A stretch of DNA of 64,000 nucleotides. Source: Desulfatibacillum aliphaticivorans DSM 15576 (lineage in GTDB: Bacteria; Desulfobacterota; Desulfobacteria; Desulfobacterales; Desulfatibacillaceae). This document shows, piece by piece, positions 45,991 to 54,672 of this stretch (its first letter is position 1; every line of letters begins with the position of its first letter). The notes beneath the pieces were generated by a model. It did not search any database and was not told where the DNA came from. It saw only the letters and a list, made by a program, of their open reading frames with translations. A program made the position numbers and the translations under genes. Where the stretch lies: NCBI RefSeq assembly GCF_000429905.1, contig NZ_AUCT01000003.1:186001-250000 (forward strand). Reading direction: 5' to 3'.

Positions 45991-46440
45991 AGTCATACTG
46001 TTAACCACGGAAAGCACAGACCACACGGAAATCAAAACGCCGGGCGTTGACTCCGCGCTTTAAAAAAATGCCCCAAATCAATAGGCGCCCCCGCCTTAAG
46101 GCCTGAATTTTTTGTTTGGGCGGCGCCGGCGGAGCAGTATCCTGCCAGTGTGCGTAAGCATTTTTTTCATGCCTGATCATTTCCCATAACCTGTGAATCG
46201 TAATAAACCTGTTTGTCTCCAAACTGTTATGATTCCTTTTTGCAGACTGACCCTTTCCGGGTGTTCGTCAGCCCCTGCCTTTTGAAAAAAGAATCCTTAC
46301 GGACCCCGGCAGCATAAAACAAAGACGCTGCCGCGGGCGCCCCAACTACTCTTTCGTGATGCCAGGTTAAACCTTGGCCTTTCGAAAGCACTTGCAAAAG
46401 GCAATAAATGGGAGTGCACGGTCTTGCCGTAAAGTCGCCG
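45991..46440. other. Intergenic region without clear gene
   Basis: About 450 bases. It holds a TTAACCACGGAAAGCACAG stretch similar to a phrase common in bacterial intergenic repeats, and a hairpin GGCAGC/GCTGCC near 46308-46336. Short frames here have no recognisable products. Confidence 0.4.
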
Positions 46441-47967
46441 CTACGCCATTCCCTTTTGAACGAGTTCCGCCAAGAATCTGGAAAAGGGCTTTATGTTCAA
46501 GTTTACGCTGGCTTCCTCCAGGGCGGCCATGTATTGGCTGCGGGTTTCAACGGGGATGACTGCCCACGGGTAGCCGCCGCTGGCCAGCATGACGTTCATC
46601 AAAAACCTGGCCATGCGGCCGTTCCCGTCCATATAGGGATGGATATAAACAAAGAAAAAATGCCCTAAAACCGCCCTCACAGCCGGTTCGTTCTCCCCTT
46701 CCAATAGCGAAAAAAATGCAGGCATAAGGTCGCGCACAGCCTCCCATCTGGGCGGGACATGCCTTGATTCCCGGATATAGACAGGCTGGTTACGGTATCC
46801 CGCAAGGTCGGACGGGGCCACAAGCCCCGCGTTGACGCCCGGGGCGAATAACTCTCTGTACCATGTGGAATGATCCCTACCCGCCGCCGCCCCCGGGGAG
46901 CCGCCGTTCAGAATCGTTGCCAGACTATTTTTTACCGCCTGAAAAGATTGCCAGTATCCGCGAGCAGCCAGAGCATCCGCGTATTCCTGATCCTTCCGGT
47001 TTGTTTCCGGGTCCCAATCGCCCGAGCGAACGCGGTCAATCAGCTCCCTGCTGACGCGATATCCTTCGATGGAAAGGGAATGATAGGCGTCGGTAAGATA
47101 AATCTCATCCACACGCTCGAGATACTTATCCACCTTCATGGGCGGTGAAGGAGCCTGGGGAAAGTTTTCCAGGACAACGCCGCGCATATCCGCCCAGTGC
47201 ATCCGAATCCGGTTTACGTAGGGAGAACGCTCCCGGCCGCTGAAATCAATGGAAGGTTTTTGTTCAAAAGGATCGTCTTCGATAATGCTAAATCCGGCGG
47301 CCTTCATGGCCTCGACGATATTGTCGGCAATGTCGCCTCTCCCAATATTTCGAAAAGCGCCGGCAAGCCTTCCGGCTACTGTGCTGTGTCCGCCTTCGAG
47401 AAGTTTGTGTAAAATCCCGGAAGCGTCCGAGATCATGGAAAGCGCCGCCCGGGCGTCCACGGCATTATTAGGGTAATAGCTGGGAGCGCATGCAATCAAG
47501 GCGGCGGGCAGGGTCATAATCCGCAAATTTTCCTTGCTTGTAATATCTTTTTTTTCCGGCAGTTTTAGACGCAGGTCCAGGATGGACGTCCCGTGAAGAA
47601 GGGTTACCGGTTTGTTGCCTCCTTTGGGGGTGCGAACAACCAATTGACCGGGAACGCTCCAGTTCCCGCTGTGAATGCGCAATGACTGCTCAGGAGACAA
47701 GCACCACTGGCCGCCGAATCTTGCTTCAAGATAATCCGCGCAAAAGCTCCAGTAGGATGCATACCAGGCCGTACTCTCTCCAGCCGGTTCATCCGGGCGG
47801 GACGGAACGTACCATCCCTTCATCACTTCCTTAATGAACCCGTTTTTGACCAGACGCTCCCGGTGCGTGCGCGTCATATTTTTTGTATGAATCGCAACAA
47901 TGCCTTTGTCCTGCAGTTTTTTCAGGACAGCCAGGGATTGCGCGAGTTTTTCTTTCGTCGGCGCCAT
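46441..47967 (-). CDS. Winged-helix (AbiEi-like) and Fic domain fusion protein
   Basis: 508 residues. The N-terminal 90-100 residues look like a winged helix of the AbiEi antitoxin kind (IHTKNMTRTHRERLVKNG, then VMKGWYVPS). The C-terminal half is a Fic AMP-transferase: HPYMDGNGRMARF with catalytic His443. An inhibitory motif S-x-x-x-E-G lies at 297-302 (SLSIEG, Glu301), which would block ATP binding in the resting state. The HPF-type motif is HPY here. The 24-bp repeats begin 32 bases upstream of the ATG, suggesting autoregulation by the N-terminal domain. Confidence 0.85.
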   Translation of the reverse strand: MAPTKEKLAQSLAVLKKLQDKGIVAIHTKNMTRTHRERLVKNGFIKEVMKGWYVPSRPDEPAGESTAWYASYWSFCADYLEARFGGQWCLSPEQSLRIHSGNWSVPGQLVVRTPKGGNKPVTLLHGTSILDLRLKLPEKKDITSKENLRIMTLPAALIACAPSYYPNNAVDARAALSMISDASGILHKLLEGGHSTVAGRLAGAFRNIGRGDIADNIVEAMKAAGFSIIEDDPFEQKPSIDFSGRERSPYVNRIRMHWADMRGVVLENFPQAPSPPMKVDKYLERVDEIYLTDAYHSLSIEGYRVSRELIDRVRSGDWDPETNRKDQEYADALAARGYWQSFQAVKNSLATILNGGSPGAAAGRDHSTWYRELFAPGVNAGLVAPSDLAGYRNQPVYIRESRHVPPRWEAVRDLMPAFFSLLEGENEPAVRAVLGHFFFVYIHPYMDGNGRMARFLMNVMLASGGYPWAVIPVETRSQYMAALEEASVNLNIKPFSRFLAELVQKGMA

Positions 47968-47999
47968 TTTCCAAACCTTATAAATGTATACCTTGGCGG

Positions 48000-48143
48000 A
48001 ATTTCAGGTTATTATGCTTAAGCATTTTTAGGTTATCAAGCCTAAGTGTTTTTAGGTTATCGTGTCAAGTGATTTTTAGGTTATTCGGTTGTGCGATTTT
48101 TAGGTTATCGTGTCATGGCGTTTTTAGGTTATTCGGTTGCGGC
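48000..48143. repeat. Six 24-bp direct repeats upstream of the Fic fusion
   Basis: Six units of exactly 24 bases start at 48000, 48024, 48048, 48072, 48096 and 48120. Each begins with a core close to RTTTTTAGGTTAT; units 3 and 5 share TCGTGTCA, units 4 and 6 share TTCGGTTG after the core. The first unit is more degenerate (AATTTCAGGTTAT). The array begins 32 bases upstream of the Fic ATG on the other strand, where the core reads ATAACCTAAAAA. Looks like an iteron or a cooperative operator. Confidence 0.85.
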
Positions 48144-48273
48144 TATGCAGATGCCCTTAAGGAATTAAAATAGCCCCCCTGAGCCTTGCCGGAAATAATT
48201 GCAGCAAAATCCGCCTTGTGGTAGTTTAATCCCAATTTCGCATGACAACAACCTTGGAGCGGGGAGGGATTCT

Positions 48274-49710
48274 ATGAAGCTGCCTGAGAAGGGATTGCCT
48301 GAGGACAAAATCTTTGAAGCCTTACAGGACTTTCGGAAAAACGACGTCAAGTGGAAGGACGGCAGGGTTTTTGGATACGTCTTCGATCCGGGCGCGGAAG
48401 TGCAGCATACGGCCAAGCAGGCGTACAACGAATTCCTTTCGGAAAACGGGCTGGACTTCACCGTGTTCCAAAGCCTGCAAAGGCTGGAAAAGGAGCTTGC
48501 CGCATTCGGCGCCCAACACCTGCGGGGCGGAGATCAGGCGGTGGGCAACTTCACGAGCGGAGGCACGGAAAGCATCATCCTGGCGGTTAAGGCGGCCCGG
48601 GATTATTATCGGGAAGAATGGCCTGGAGTTACAGCCCCGGAAATCATCCTGCCCACCACGGCCCATGCCGCCTTTTACAAGGCCGCCCATTACCTGAATC
48701 TTAAAGTGCTCCAGGTTCCTGTAGATCCTCAAACATACCAAGTAGACCCCGAAACTGTCTGGCAAACGATTACTGATGACACTATTATGCTGGTGGGGTC
48801 CGCGCCCACCTATTCCCAGGGCGTGATCGATCCCATCGAGGATTTGGGGAAAATTGCGCTAAAAACGGATCTGTGGCTTCATGTCGACGCGTGCATGGGC
48901 GGATTTTTGCTGCCCTATTTCAAGCGCCTGGGAGAGCCTGTGCCGGATTTCGACTTTTCCGTACCCGGGGTTTCGTCCATGTCCATGGATCTCCACAAAT
49001 ACGCCTATTGCCCCAAAGGCGCTTCCTTGGTCATGTATCGGGACAAATCCTTGCGCAAGCATCAGATCTTCGCCTGCGCGGAATGGATCGGGTACACCAT
49101 CATCAATAATGCGGTGCAAAGCTCCAAGTCCGGCGGCCCCATGGCTGCGGCCTGGGCCGTGCTGAATCGCATCGGGGATCAGGGGTATTTGGAAATCGCC
49201 CGGAAAAAGCTGGAAGCCGTCAAGAAAATCACGGCCGGCATCCCCAGGATCAAGGGCCTGCGGCTGTTGGCCCAACCCCAGATGACGCTCATCGCCTTCA
49301 CCTCGGACTCCGTCAACGTTTTCCATATTATCGACGAGATGAACTCCCGGGGATGGTACATCCAGCCGGCCCTGTCCTACGACAATTGCCCGGCGCACAT
49401 CCACCTTTCCGTGTCCGCCTCCAACGTGGGGTGGGAGGACAAGCTCCTGGAAGACCTGGAGGAATGCACGGCCATCGCGGCTGGCATGCCGGAAGGCGAG
49501 TTGGTGACCTCCCTGCGGCCCATGCTTCAGGACCTGGATTTGTCCAACGCCACGGACGAGGATATCAACGGGCTGTTGGCCATGGCCGGCCTGGAGGGGC
49601 AAGGCCTGCCGGATCGCATGGCGGAAATCAACGGGGTGCTGAACCTGCTGCCAGCCCCGGCTCGGAAAAAAATCCTGGTGAGCTTTGTAAACGACCTGTT
49701 TGTGCAGTAA
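48274..49710 (+). CDS. PLP-dependent decarboxylase/sphingosine-phosphate-lyase-like protein
   Basis: 478 residues, GGGGAGGG ahead of the ATG. TSGGTESIILAVKAARD and the PLP lysine Lys242 in SMDLHKYAYCPKGAS match the group II decarboxylase subfamily that includes sphingosine-1-phosphate lyase and some glutamate/tyrosine decarboxylases. No membrane anchor. It is followed after 18 bases by a symporter-like frame, the arrangement typical of an enzyme plus its substrate transporter. Confidence 0.85.
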   Translation: MKLPEKGLPEDKIFEALQDFRKNDVKWKDGRVFGYVFDPGAEVQHTAKQAYNEFLSENGLDFTVFQSLQRLEKELAAFGAQHLRGGDQAVGNFTSGGTESIILAVKAARDYYREEWPGVTAPEIILPTTAHAAFYKAAHYLNLKVLQVPVDPQTYQVDPETVWQTITDDTIMLVGSAPTYSQGVIDPIEDLGKIALKTDLWLHVDACMGGFLLPYFKRLGEPVPDFDFSVPGVSSMSMDLHKYAYCPKGASLVMYRDKSLRKHQIFACAEWIGYTIINNAVQSSKSGGPMAAAWAVLNRIGDQGYLEIARKKLEAVKKITAGIPRIKGLRLLAQPQMTLIAFTSDSVNVFHIIDEMNSRGWYIQPALSYDNCPAHIHLSVSASNVGWEDKLLEDLEECTAIAAGMPEGELVTSLRPMLQDLDLSNATDEDINGLLAMAGLEGQGLPDRMAEINGVLNLLPAPARKKILVSFVNDLFVQ

Positions 49711-49728
49711 CCGGAGCATGAGACGCCT

Positions 49729-51093
49729 ATGAATGCGCCCTTTGAGTTTAACTCCATGCTGGTTTTCGCCTGGTTATCCTTCTTTCTGATCATGGGCCTT
49801 TATTTGCGGGCCAGAGTCGCCTTTATCCAAAAATTTCTATTCCCAAGCTGCCTTGTGGGAGGATTCGCCGGGCTCGTCGCCATGCAGACCGGATTGTTGA
49901 ACATAGAAACCGATGCGCTGGAAAACTTCGGGTATCATTTTTTTAACGTATCGTTCATCTCCGTGGGCCTTACCCGGAACGATGCGGAAGACGAAGCCGG
50001 GGCGAAAATCGCCGGCGTGAAAGGCCCAGCCTAGATGGCTTTGATCCAGGGCTTGACCTTTCCCATGCAGGCGGTGATCGGCGGCCTGTTCGTGTTGATT
50101 TTCGGCGCATTGGGCTTTGAGCTTTTCAGCACCTTCGGGTTTTTGGTCCCCCTGGGGTTTAACGAAGGCCCGGGCCAGGCTCTGTCCATCGGCAAGGCCT
50201 GGGAGGCGGTGGGGTTCGCCGACGGCGCCACTATCGGCCTGACCTTCGCCGCCGTCGGGTATTTTTTCTCCTTTTTCGTCGGCGTGCCTTTGGTGAACTA
50301 CGGCATGCGCAAGGGGCGGGCTTTTCACGGGGGAGAAAACCTCAGCCCGGACTGCGTGTTGGGCGTTTTCTCCCCGGGCGTGGATTGCGAAAACGCAGGC
50401 AAGCTGACCATCCACTCGGGCAACGCCGAAACCATGGCATTTCAGGCGGCCCTGATCGGCGTGGTGTACGGGCTGACCTACGCCTTCATCCGAATGGCGG
50501 CTTCTTTCTTACCGCCGGACGTGGGCGCCATTTTATGGGGTTTTTTCTTCTTTTTCGGCCTGGGCGCGGCCCTGGTATTGCAAAAAATTATGTCCCTGGC
50601 CGGACTGGGACACATTGCCGACCCGGGGGTGCAGCGCCGGATCACCGGCTGGTCCGTGGATTATCTGATTGTCGCCACGGTCATGGCCATCCAATTAAGA
50701 GTGGTCTGGGAGTACATATTGCCCATCGCCGCTATATCCATCGCCGTGGGGCTGAGCACCACTTTGGTCATAATCTGGTTCGGCAGGCGGGTTCCGGGCT
50801 ACTCCCTGGAGCGCACGGCCGCCATCTTCGGCACGGTAACGGGCACGGTATCCTGCGGCCTGTTGCTGCTGCGCATTGTGGACCCTGAGTTCCGCACTCC
50901 CGTGGCTTATGAAATCGCCGTGATGAACGCCTTCGCCCTGCCCATTGTGGGAGGGGGAACGGTTCTGGTCAACGCCCCCTTATGGTGGGGATGGAGCGTG
51001 TGGCAAACCATGCTGGTGTTTGTAGGAGTAATGGCGGTTTCATTGATTTTGTTATTGATGTTGGGGCTGGTGGGTAAAAAGGCGGCGGATTGA
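49729..51093 (+). pseudogene. GltS-type sodium/glutamate symporter split by an in-frame TAG
   Basis: A first frame (49729-50034, 101 residues) ends in TAG at 50032-50034; the same reading frame then continues from ATG at 50035 to 51093 (352 residues) with no other stop. Together they would be 454 residues, near the usual GltS length, with about ten membrane segments and the family pattern VGGFAGLVA early and FGTVTGTVSCGLLLLR late. The TAG sits in a cytoplasmic-like loop, GVKGPA stop MALIQGL. Either a recent nonsense mutation, a base error, or suppression/recoding. The second half could also initiate on its own. Confidence 0.75.
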
Positions 51094-51100
51094 CGTTTGA

Positions 51101-51844
51101 TCAAAATATGATGGACGCCCCCGCGCCCAGCAGCAGGACAAACACCAGGATAGTGAAGGCGTTCTCGTTAATCCAAACGTGCAGTTTTTCCCCGATCACA
51201 ATTCCCAATAGGATCATGGGAAACAAAAGCAGGTTGTAGGTCAGGGTGACGCCCGTGACCCTTCCGGAAACAAGATAATAGGCGGTGAGGACCAGATTCA
51301 GGATGGTCCACAGGGCCGCCAGGGTGCTCCTGAAAGACGCCTTGGGCATGTTCAGGCGGCTGAGGGCGTAAATCAACAGCGGCCCGCCGGAAGCGTAAAT
51401 CCCGTGCACCACTCCGGCTGCTGCAGTAAATCCTTTGAAGCCCCAGGCCTCCAACGGCCTGATTCGGGTCTTATTCCTGAGCCTGATCCACAACTCCCGG
51501 CTTGAAAGCAACACCACGAACACCCCGAATATCCTTTTCAACAAAACCCCTTCCGCCAGGCTGAACAAGGCCATGCCAATCAAAAGGCCCGCGCCCATGG
51601 CCGGCAGAATTTGTCTAAACAAAACCGGCTTATCGATAAACCGGCGGTGACGCGTCGTAAGGTAAGCGTTTAAAAACAGATCCAGGGGCACCAGAATGGG
51701 CAGCAAAAACGGAATGGGATACAGATGGGAGCCCAGGGTGACGGCGATAATGGTGGAGCCGAACCCGGAAAAAGTCTGCACCGTGTAGGACAGCAGGACG
51801 ATTCCCGCCAGGATGAATAATGAGGGATCGATGGATTCCAACAT
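51101..51844 (-). CDS. TauE/SafE-family membrane exporter
   Basis: 247 residues from the ATG with GGAG upstream. Eight hydrophobic segments; TFSGFGSTIIAVTLGS and GVVHGIYASGGPLLIYAL are the duplicated family motifs. Members export sulfite, sulfoacetate or other organic anions. Follows the thioesterase on the same strand. Confidence 0.85.
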   Translation of the reverse strand: MLESIDPSLFILAGIVLLSYTVQTFSGFGSTIIAVTLGSHLYPIPFLLPILVPLDLFLNAYLTTRHRRFIDKPVLFRQILPAMGAGLLIGMALFSLAEGVLLKRIFGVFVVLLSSRELWIRLRNKTRIRPLEAWGFKGFTAAAGVVHGIYASGGPLLIYALSRLNMPKASFRSTLAALWTILNLVLTAYYLVSGRVTGVTLTYNLLLFPMILLGIVIGEKLHVWINENAFTILVFVLLLGAGASIIF

Positions 51845-51885
51845 GAGGCTCCGTTCCTGAAAACAGACGGGCAAGGAAGATTCTT

Positions 51886-52284
51886 TTAAAACATGGGAAT
51901 CAGGCTCTTGGTGATCTTCGCCGTCGCGATGACTTTTTCTCCCAGGGTGACTTTGGTCTGCAAAAAGCAAATGCTCCTGCCCCTTTTAATCACCTCGGAT
52001 TTGAAACGGATTTCGTCCCCCAGCATGGCGGCGCGCATGACCGAAACCTGGATGTCGTGGGTGACGGCCTCGGTATCGTCATCCAACAGGCTCAGAAGCC
52101 CTGCATAAGCGCATACATCCGACAGAGTGTAGATAATTCCCCCGTGCAATGTGCCCTGGGGATTGATGACGTTTTTATTGATCGTCAGGACGATCTCGCC
52201 GCATCCGTTTTCGGATTTGATGTCCGTGACGCCCAGAAATACGTGCAATGGATTGGAAATGACTTCCCGCAGTCTTTTGCTCAC
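51886..52284 (-). CDS. PaaI-type hotdog thioesterase (second copy)
   Basis: 132 residues starting at GTG, chosen because AGAAGGA lies 8 bases upstream; a longer frame to TTG at 52356 would be encoded by the palindromic element and is probably artificial. NPQGTLHGGIIYTLSDVCAYAG is the family motif region. Substrate unknown; neighbours are a crotonase remnant and a membrane exporter. Confidence 0.8.
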   Translation of the reverse strand: MSKRLREVISNPLHVFLGVTDIKSENGCGEIVLTINKNVINPQGTLHGGIIYTLSDVCAYAGLLSLLDDDTEAVTHDIQVSVMRAAMLGDEIRFKSEVIKRGRSICFLQTKVTLGEKVIATAKITKSLIPMF

Positions 52285-52307
52285 GTTGATTATTCCTTCT
52301 GTAGGGA

Positions 52308-52381
52308 ATGGGGTCAAGTCTACGTTTGACGTTTGAGGCGTTTTTTGGGGTTTCAAGCGTCAAACGTAGACTTGACCCCAT
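52308..52381. mobile_element. Palindromic miniature element
   Basis: Two arms, 52308-52336 and 52353-52381, pair over 24 perfect bases plus four more after one mismatch. The outer part reads ATGGGGTCAAGTCTACG and the loop is a 16-base GC/T-rich spacer. Such TGGGGTCAAG palindromes resemble elements spread by REP-associated tyrosine transposases, one of which is in this window. Confidence 0.75.
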
Positions 52382-52501
52382 AGTACATATGCTGCGCCGT
52401 TCTTATAACCCGGAAAGAAAAACAAAGCAAACCAAAGCGGCGCGAACAGTCATGGACGGGAAAATCCAAATTGCCGCCGCTCAGGGTATTTCAGAACAAT
52501 T

Positions 52502-52783
52502 TCAAAAGGACGCGATGCTTATCTTTCGTTTTTGCAAGGTATATTGGCCTTCTTCGTCCTCCACCCACCGAAACATCTCCTTGATGTCATCCCCTGCACA
52601 GAAGGTGTCGCCCGCTCCCTTGAAAACCACAAACTTGATCTTGGTGGATCGCTTGACCGTCTCCACGGCCTCCACCAGCCGGTAGGAAAGCTCCATGCTC
52701 AGGGCGTTGCGCACCTCGGGCCGGTTCAGGGTGATCCGTGCGACGTCTCCGTCCATTTCCAGGATTAAAATGTCTTGGCTCAT
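52502..52783 (-). pseudogene. Truncated enoyl-CoA hydratase (crotonase) remnant
   Basis: 93 residues; the first 86 match the N-terminal third of the crotonase fold (ARITLNRPEVRNALS and GDTFCAGDDIKEM, the oxyanion-hole segment). Family homology ends near base 52525 at QKR and the frame stops seven codons later. The missing two-thirds (about 170 residues, including the second catalytic loop) is absent. Between it and the palindromic element lie about 120 bases of unassigned sequence. Confidence 0.8.
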
Positions 52784-52938
52784 TCTTTCTTTTTCTCCTT
52801 GGTTGGGATTTTTGAGGAATTGCGGCCGCTGATTTTACTTGCAAATAAAAAGTAAATTTATCCTGCCTTATTTTACTTGCTATTTGCAAGCATTTTTTTT
52901 ATAATTATAAAAATTTTTCGGAAAGGATTGAAAATACT

Positions 52939-53409
52939 TTGAAAAAAAACAAAGATCACCGTACTTGCTCCGTGGGCAGGGTTTTGGAAATATTGGGAGA
53001 CCGGTGGACTTTCATGATTTTGCGGGAGGCCTTTTTTGGGGTCCGCTATTACGATCAATTTCAGGCCAATCTTGGGATCGCCTCCAATATTTTGTCAGAC
53101 CGTTTGAAATCCCTGGTCAGCAACGGAATTTTGAACAAGAAGAAGGACCCGGAGGACGCCAGGCGGGTGGTGTATCGTTTTTCCCAAAAGGGCGTGGAGC
53201 TGTATTCGGTCACACTGGCGCTGATGCGTTGGGGGGACAAATGGCTTTCGGGCGAGGAAGGGCCGCCTTTGAGGCTGCACCACAAGACCTGCGGGCACGA
53301 TTTGGAGCCCATGATGTGCTGCGCCCATTGCCGGGAGGAGATTCGGGCCTTTGACGTGAGTTACGAAAGCGGCCCCGGCCTGGATAAAAGCGAGGAGGAG
53401 GCAGATTAG
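52939..53409 (+). CDS. HxlR-type winged-helix regulator
   Basis: 156 residues beginning at TTG. RTCSVGRVLEILGDRWTFMILR is the family N-terminal helix-turn-helix start; DRLKSLVSNGIL follows. The C-terminal tail has CGHDLEPMMCCAHC, a possible zinc knuckle. It is divergent from the thioesterase/crotonase side. Confidence 0.85.
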   Translation: MKKNKDHRTCSVGRVLEILGDRWTFMILREAFFGVRYYDQFQANLGIASNILSDRLKSLVSNGILNKKKDPEDARRVVYRFSQKGVELYSVTLALMRWGDKWLSGEEGPPLRLHHKTCGHDLEPMMCCAHCREEIRAFDVSYESGPGLDKSEEEAD

Positions 53410-53420
53410 CCGGGGGGAAT

Positions 53421-54587
53421 TTGAGCAAACACGCCAACCAACGCCGGACGGACTTTGAATTTTTGGACCGGGATCCGGGCCTGGATTTTTTACGCGCCCT
53501 GTCCGTGGTGTGCATGACGGCCGCCCATTTTTCCTATCATCTGCCCCATCTGACCGCAGCGAGCAGGATCCTGCAATTTTTTTTCGAGTTGGCCCCGCCG
53601 TTGTTTTTCTTCAGTTTCGGCATGACATTCGACCGTTTTTTCTCCAAAGGTCCGGCCGAAATGCGGGTGCGCAGCCGCCATTTTTTCTACCTGACCCTGT
53701 GCGTAAACCTTTTGTTTCATAGGCGATTGCTGGCTTCGGATTTTTTTTGGTTTTTGTGGTTCTGGCAGGCTGCGGCCGCCCTGGCCGAGAGTTTTTCCGG
53801 CTCCCTGACCCGGCTTTGGGGATTGATGACAGTCCTTATCGCCGCCGCCCTGTTTATCTTTCCCTTCACCTCGGTAAGCAACGTGTTCAGCCTGGGCATG
53901 CCCGGATCTTTTCCCCTAATCCCCTGGGGCGGGCTTGTTCTGGCGGGAATCGTCTTTTCCCGCTTGGGAGGGAAGCCGGCCAGGGACTTGGCGGCCGGCG
54001 CCATTTTATTGTCCGCGGGATTGGGGCTGGGCCTGGCCGGGCGCATGGGCGTATGGAGCAACCTGGTTTTGATTCGCTGGCCCATGTCCGGGCCGTATTT
54101 TTTAACCGGCCTGGGCTTTGTCATTTTTGTGACAAGCGCCGTCAGGCTTTGGACTCCCGTCTATTACTCCCTGACGCGGATATCCAAGGCTTGTGAATAC
54201 ATTTCCAAAAACCTGCTGCTGTTCGTAGTGCTTCACTTCGCCGCATATGTACCTGTGGTTCTGTTTATGGGGATTTTCGGCGGCATGGACCTGATCTGCA
54301 CCCATCCGGGGCTGAACGCCGCATTCCTGCTGACAGGGGGCGCGGCCTCCGCGGCTGTGCTGGTTTTGATGGTTATGGCGGCAAAGGCTTTATGGCCGGC
54401 CGTAAAAAACGCCTGGCCTTTTAAAATGGCGAGAAAAAATTTTGACCTGACCGCGATCCTGATGATTGCTGCGGTAACGCTTTTCGGCGGAGATGCAACG
54501 CATGTTCCCACAGCCTGGACCTTCACCCTGACCGACGCCGTCATCTGGTTTATGATGTGGTATTTCGCCCTGGAAATGAAGCAATAA
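53421..54587 (+). CDS. Membrane acyltransferase-like protein (DUF1624/OafA-like)
   Basis: 388 residues, TTG start with GGGGGGA upstream. GLDFLRALSVVCM..AH near the N-terminus is the membrane acyltransferase signature. About ten membrane segments. Donor and acceptor unknown; O-acylation of a surface glycan is possible. Starts 11 bases after the HxlR stop and probably cotranscribed. Confidence 0.65.
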   Translation: MSKHANQRRTDFEFLDRDPGLDFLRALSVVCMTAAHFSYHLPHLTAASRILQFFFELAPPLFFFSFGMTFDRFFSKGPAEMRVRSRHFFYLTLCVNLLFHRRLLASDFFWFLWFWQAAAALAESFSGSLTRLWGLMTVLIAAALFIFPFTSVSNVFSLGMPGSFPLIPWGGLVLAGIVFSRLGGKPARDLAAGAILLSAGLGLGLAGRMGVWSNLVLIRWPMSGPYFLTGLGFVIFVTSAVRLWTPVYYSLTRISKACEYISKNLLLFVVLHFAAYVPVVLFMGIFGGMDLICTHPGLNAAFLLTGGAASAAVLVLMVMAAKALWPAVKNAWPFKMARKNFDLTAILMIAAVTLFGGDATHVPTAWTFTLTDAVIWFMMWYFALEMKQ

Positions 54588-54608
54588 GCCGTCGGCGCCG
54601 GCGTTTAA

Positions 54609-54672
54609 CGCCCCTAAAAAACATTGGGGCGGCGGGCCTTTTGCGCTTTAAAAGCGAAATTTTTTTTATCCC
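54609..54672. terminator. Bidirectional terminator region
   Basis: CGCCCC/GGGGCG (54609-54614, 54626-54631) and then CGCTT/AAGCG with a T run at about 54660-54667. Lies between convergent genes. Confidence 0.65.

Noticed and set aside
46001..46222. 73-codon minus-strand frame in the gap before the Fic gene
   Set aside because: No recognisable features, lies over repeat-like sequence, no ribosome binding site.
48000..48143. CRISPR array
   Set aside because: The unit is 24 bases with only an 11-base variable part, and variable parts recur; this fits an operator or iteron array, not spacers.
47883..48173. 96-codon plus-strand frame over the 24-bp repeats
   Set aside because: It overlaps the Fic gene antisense and its openness follows from the 24-base period; no start site or homology.
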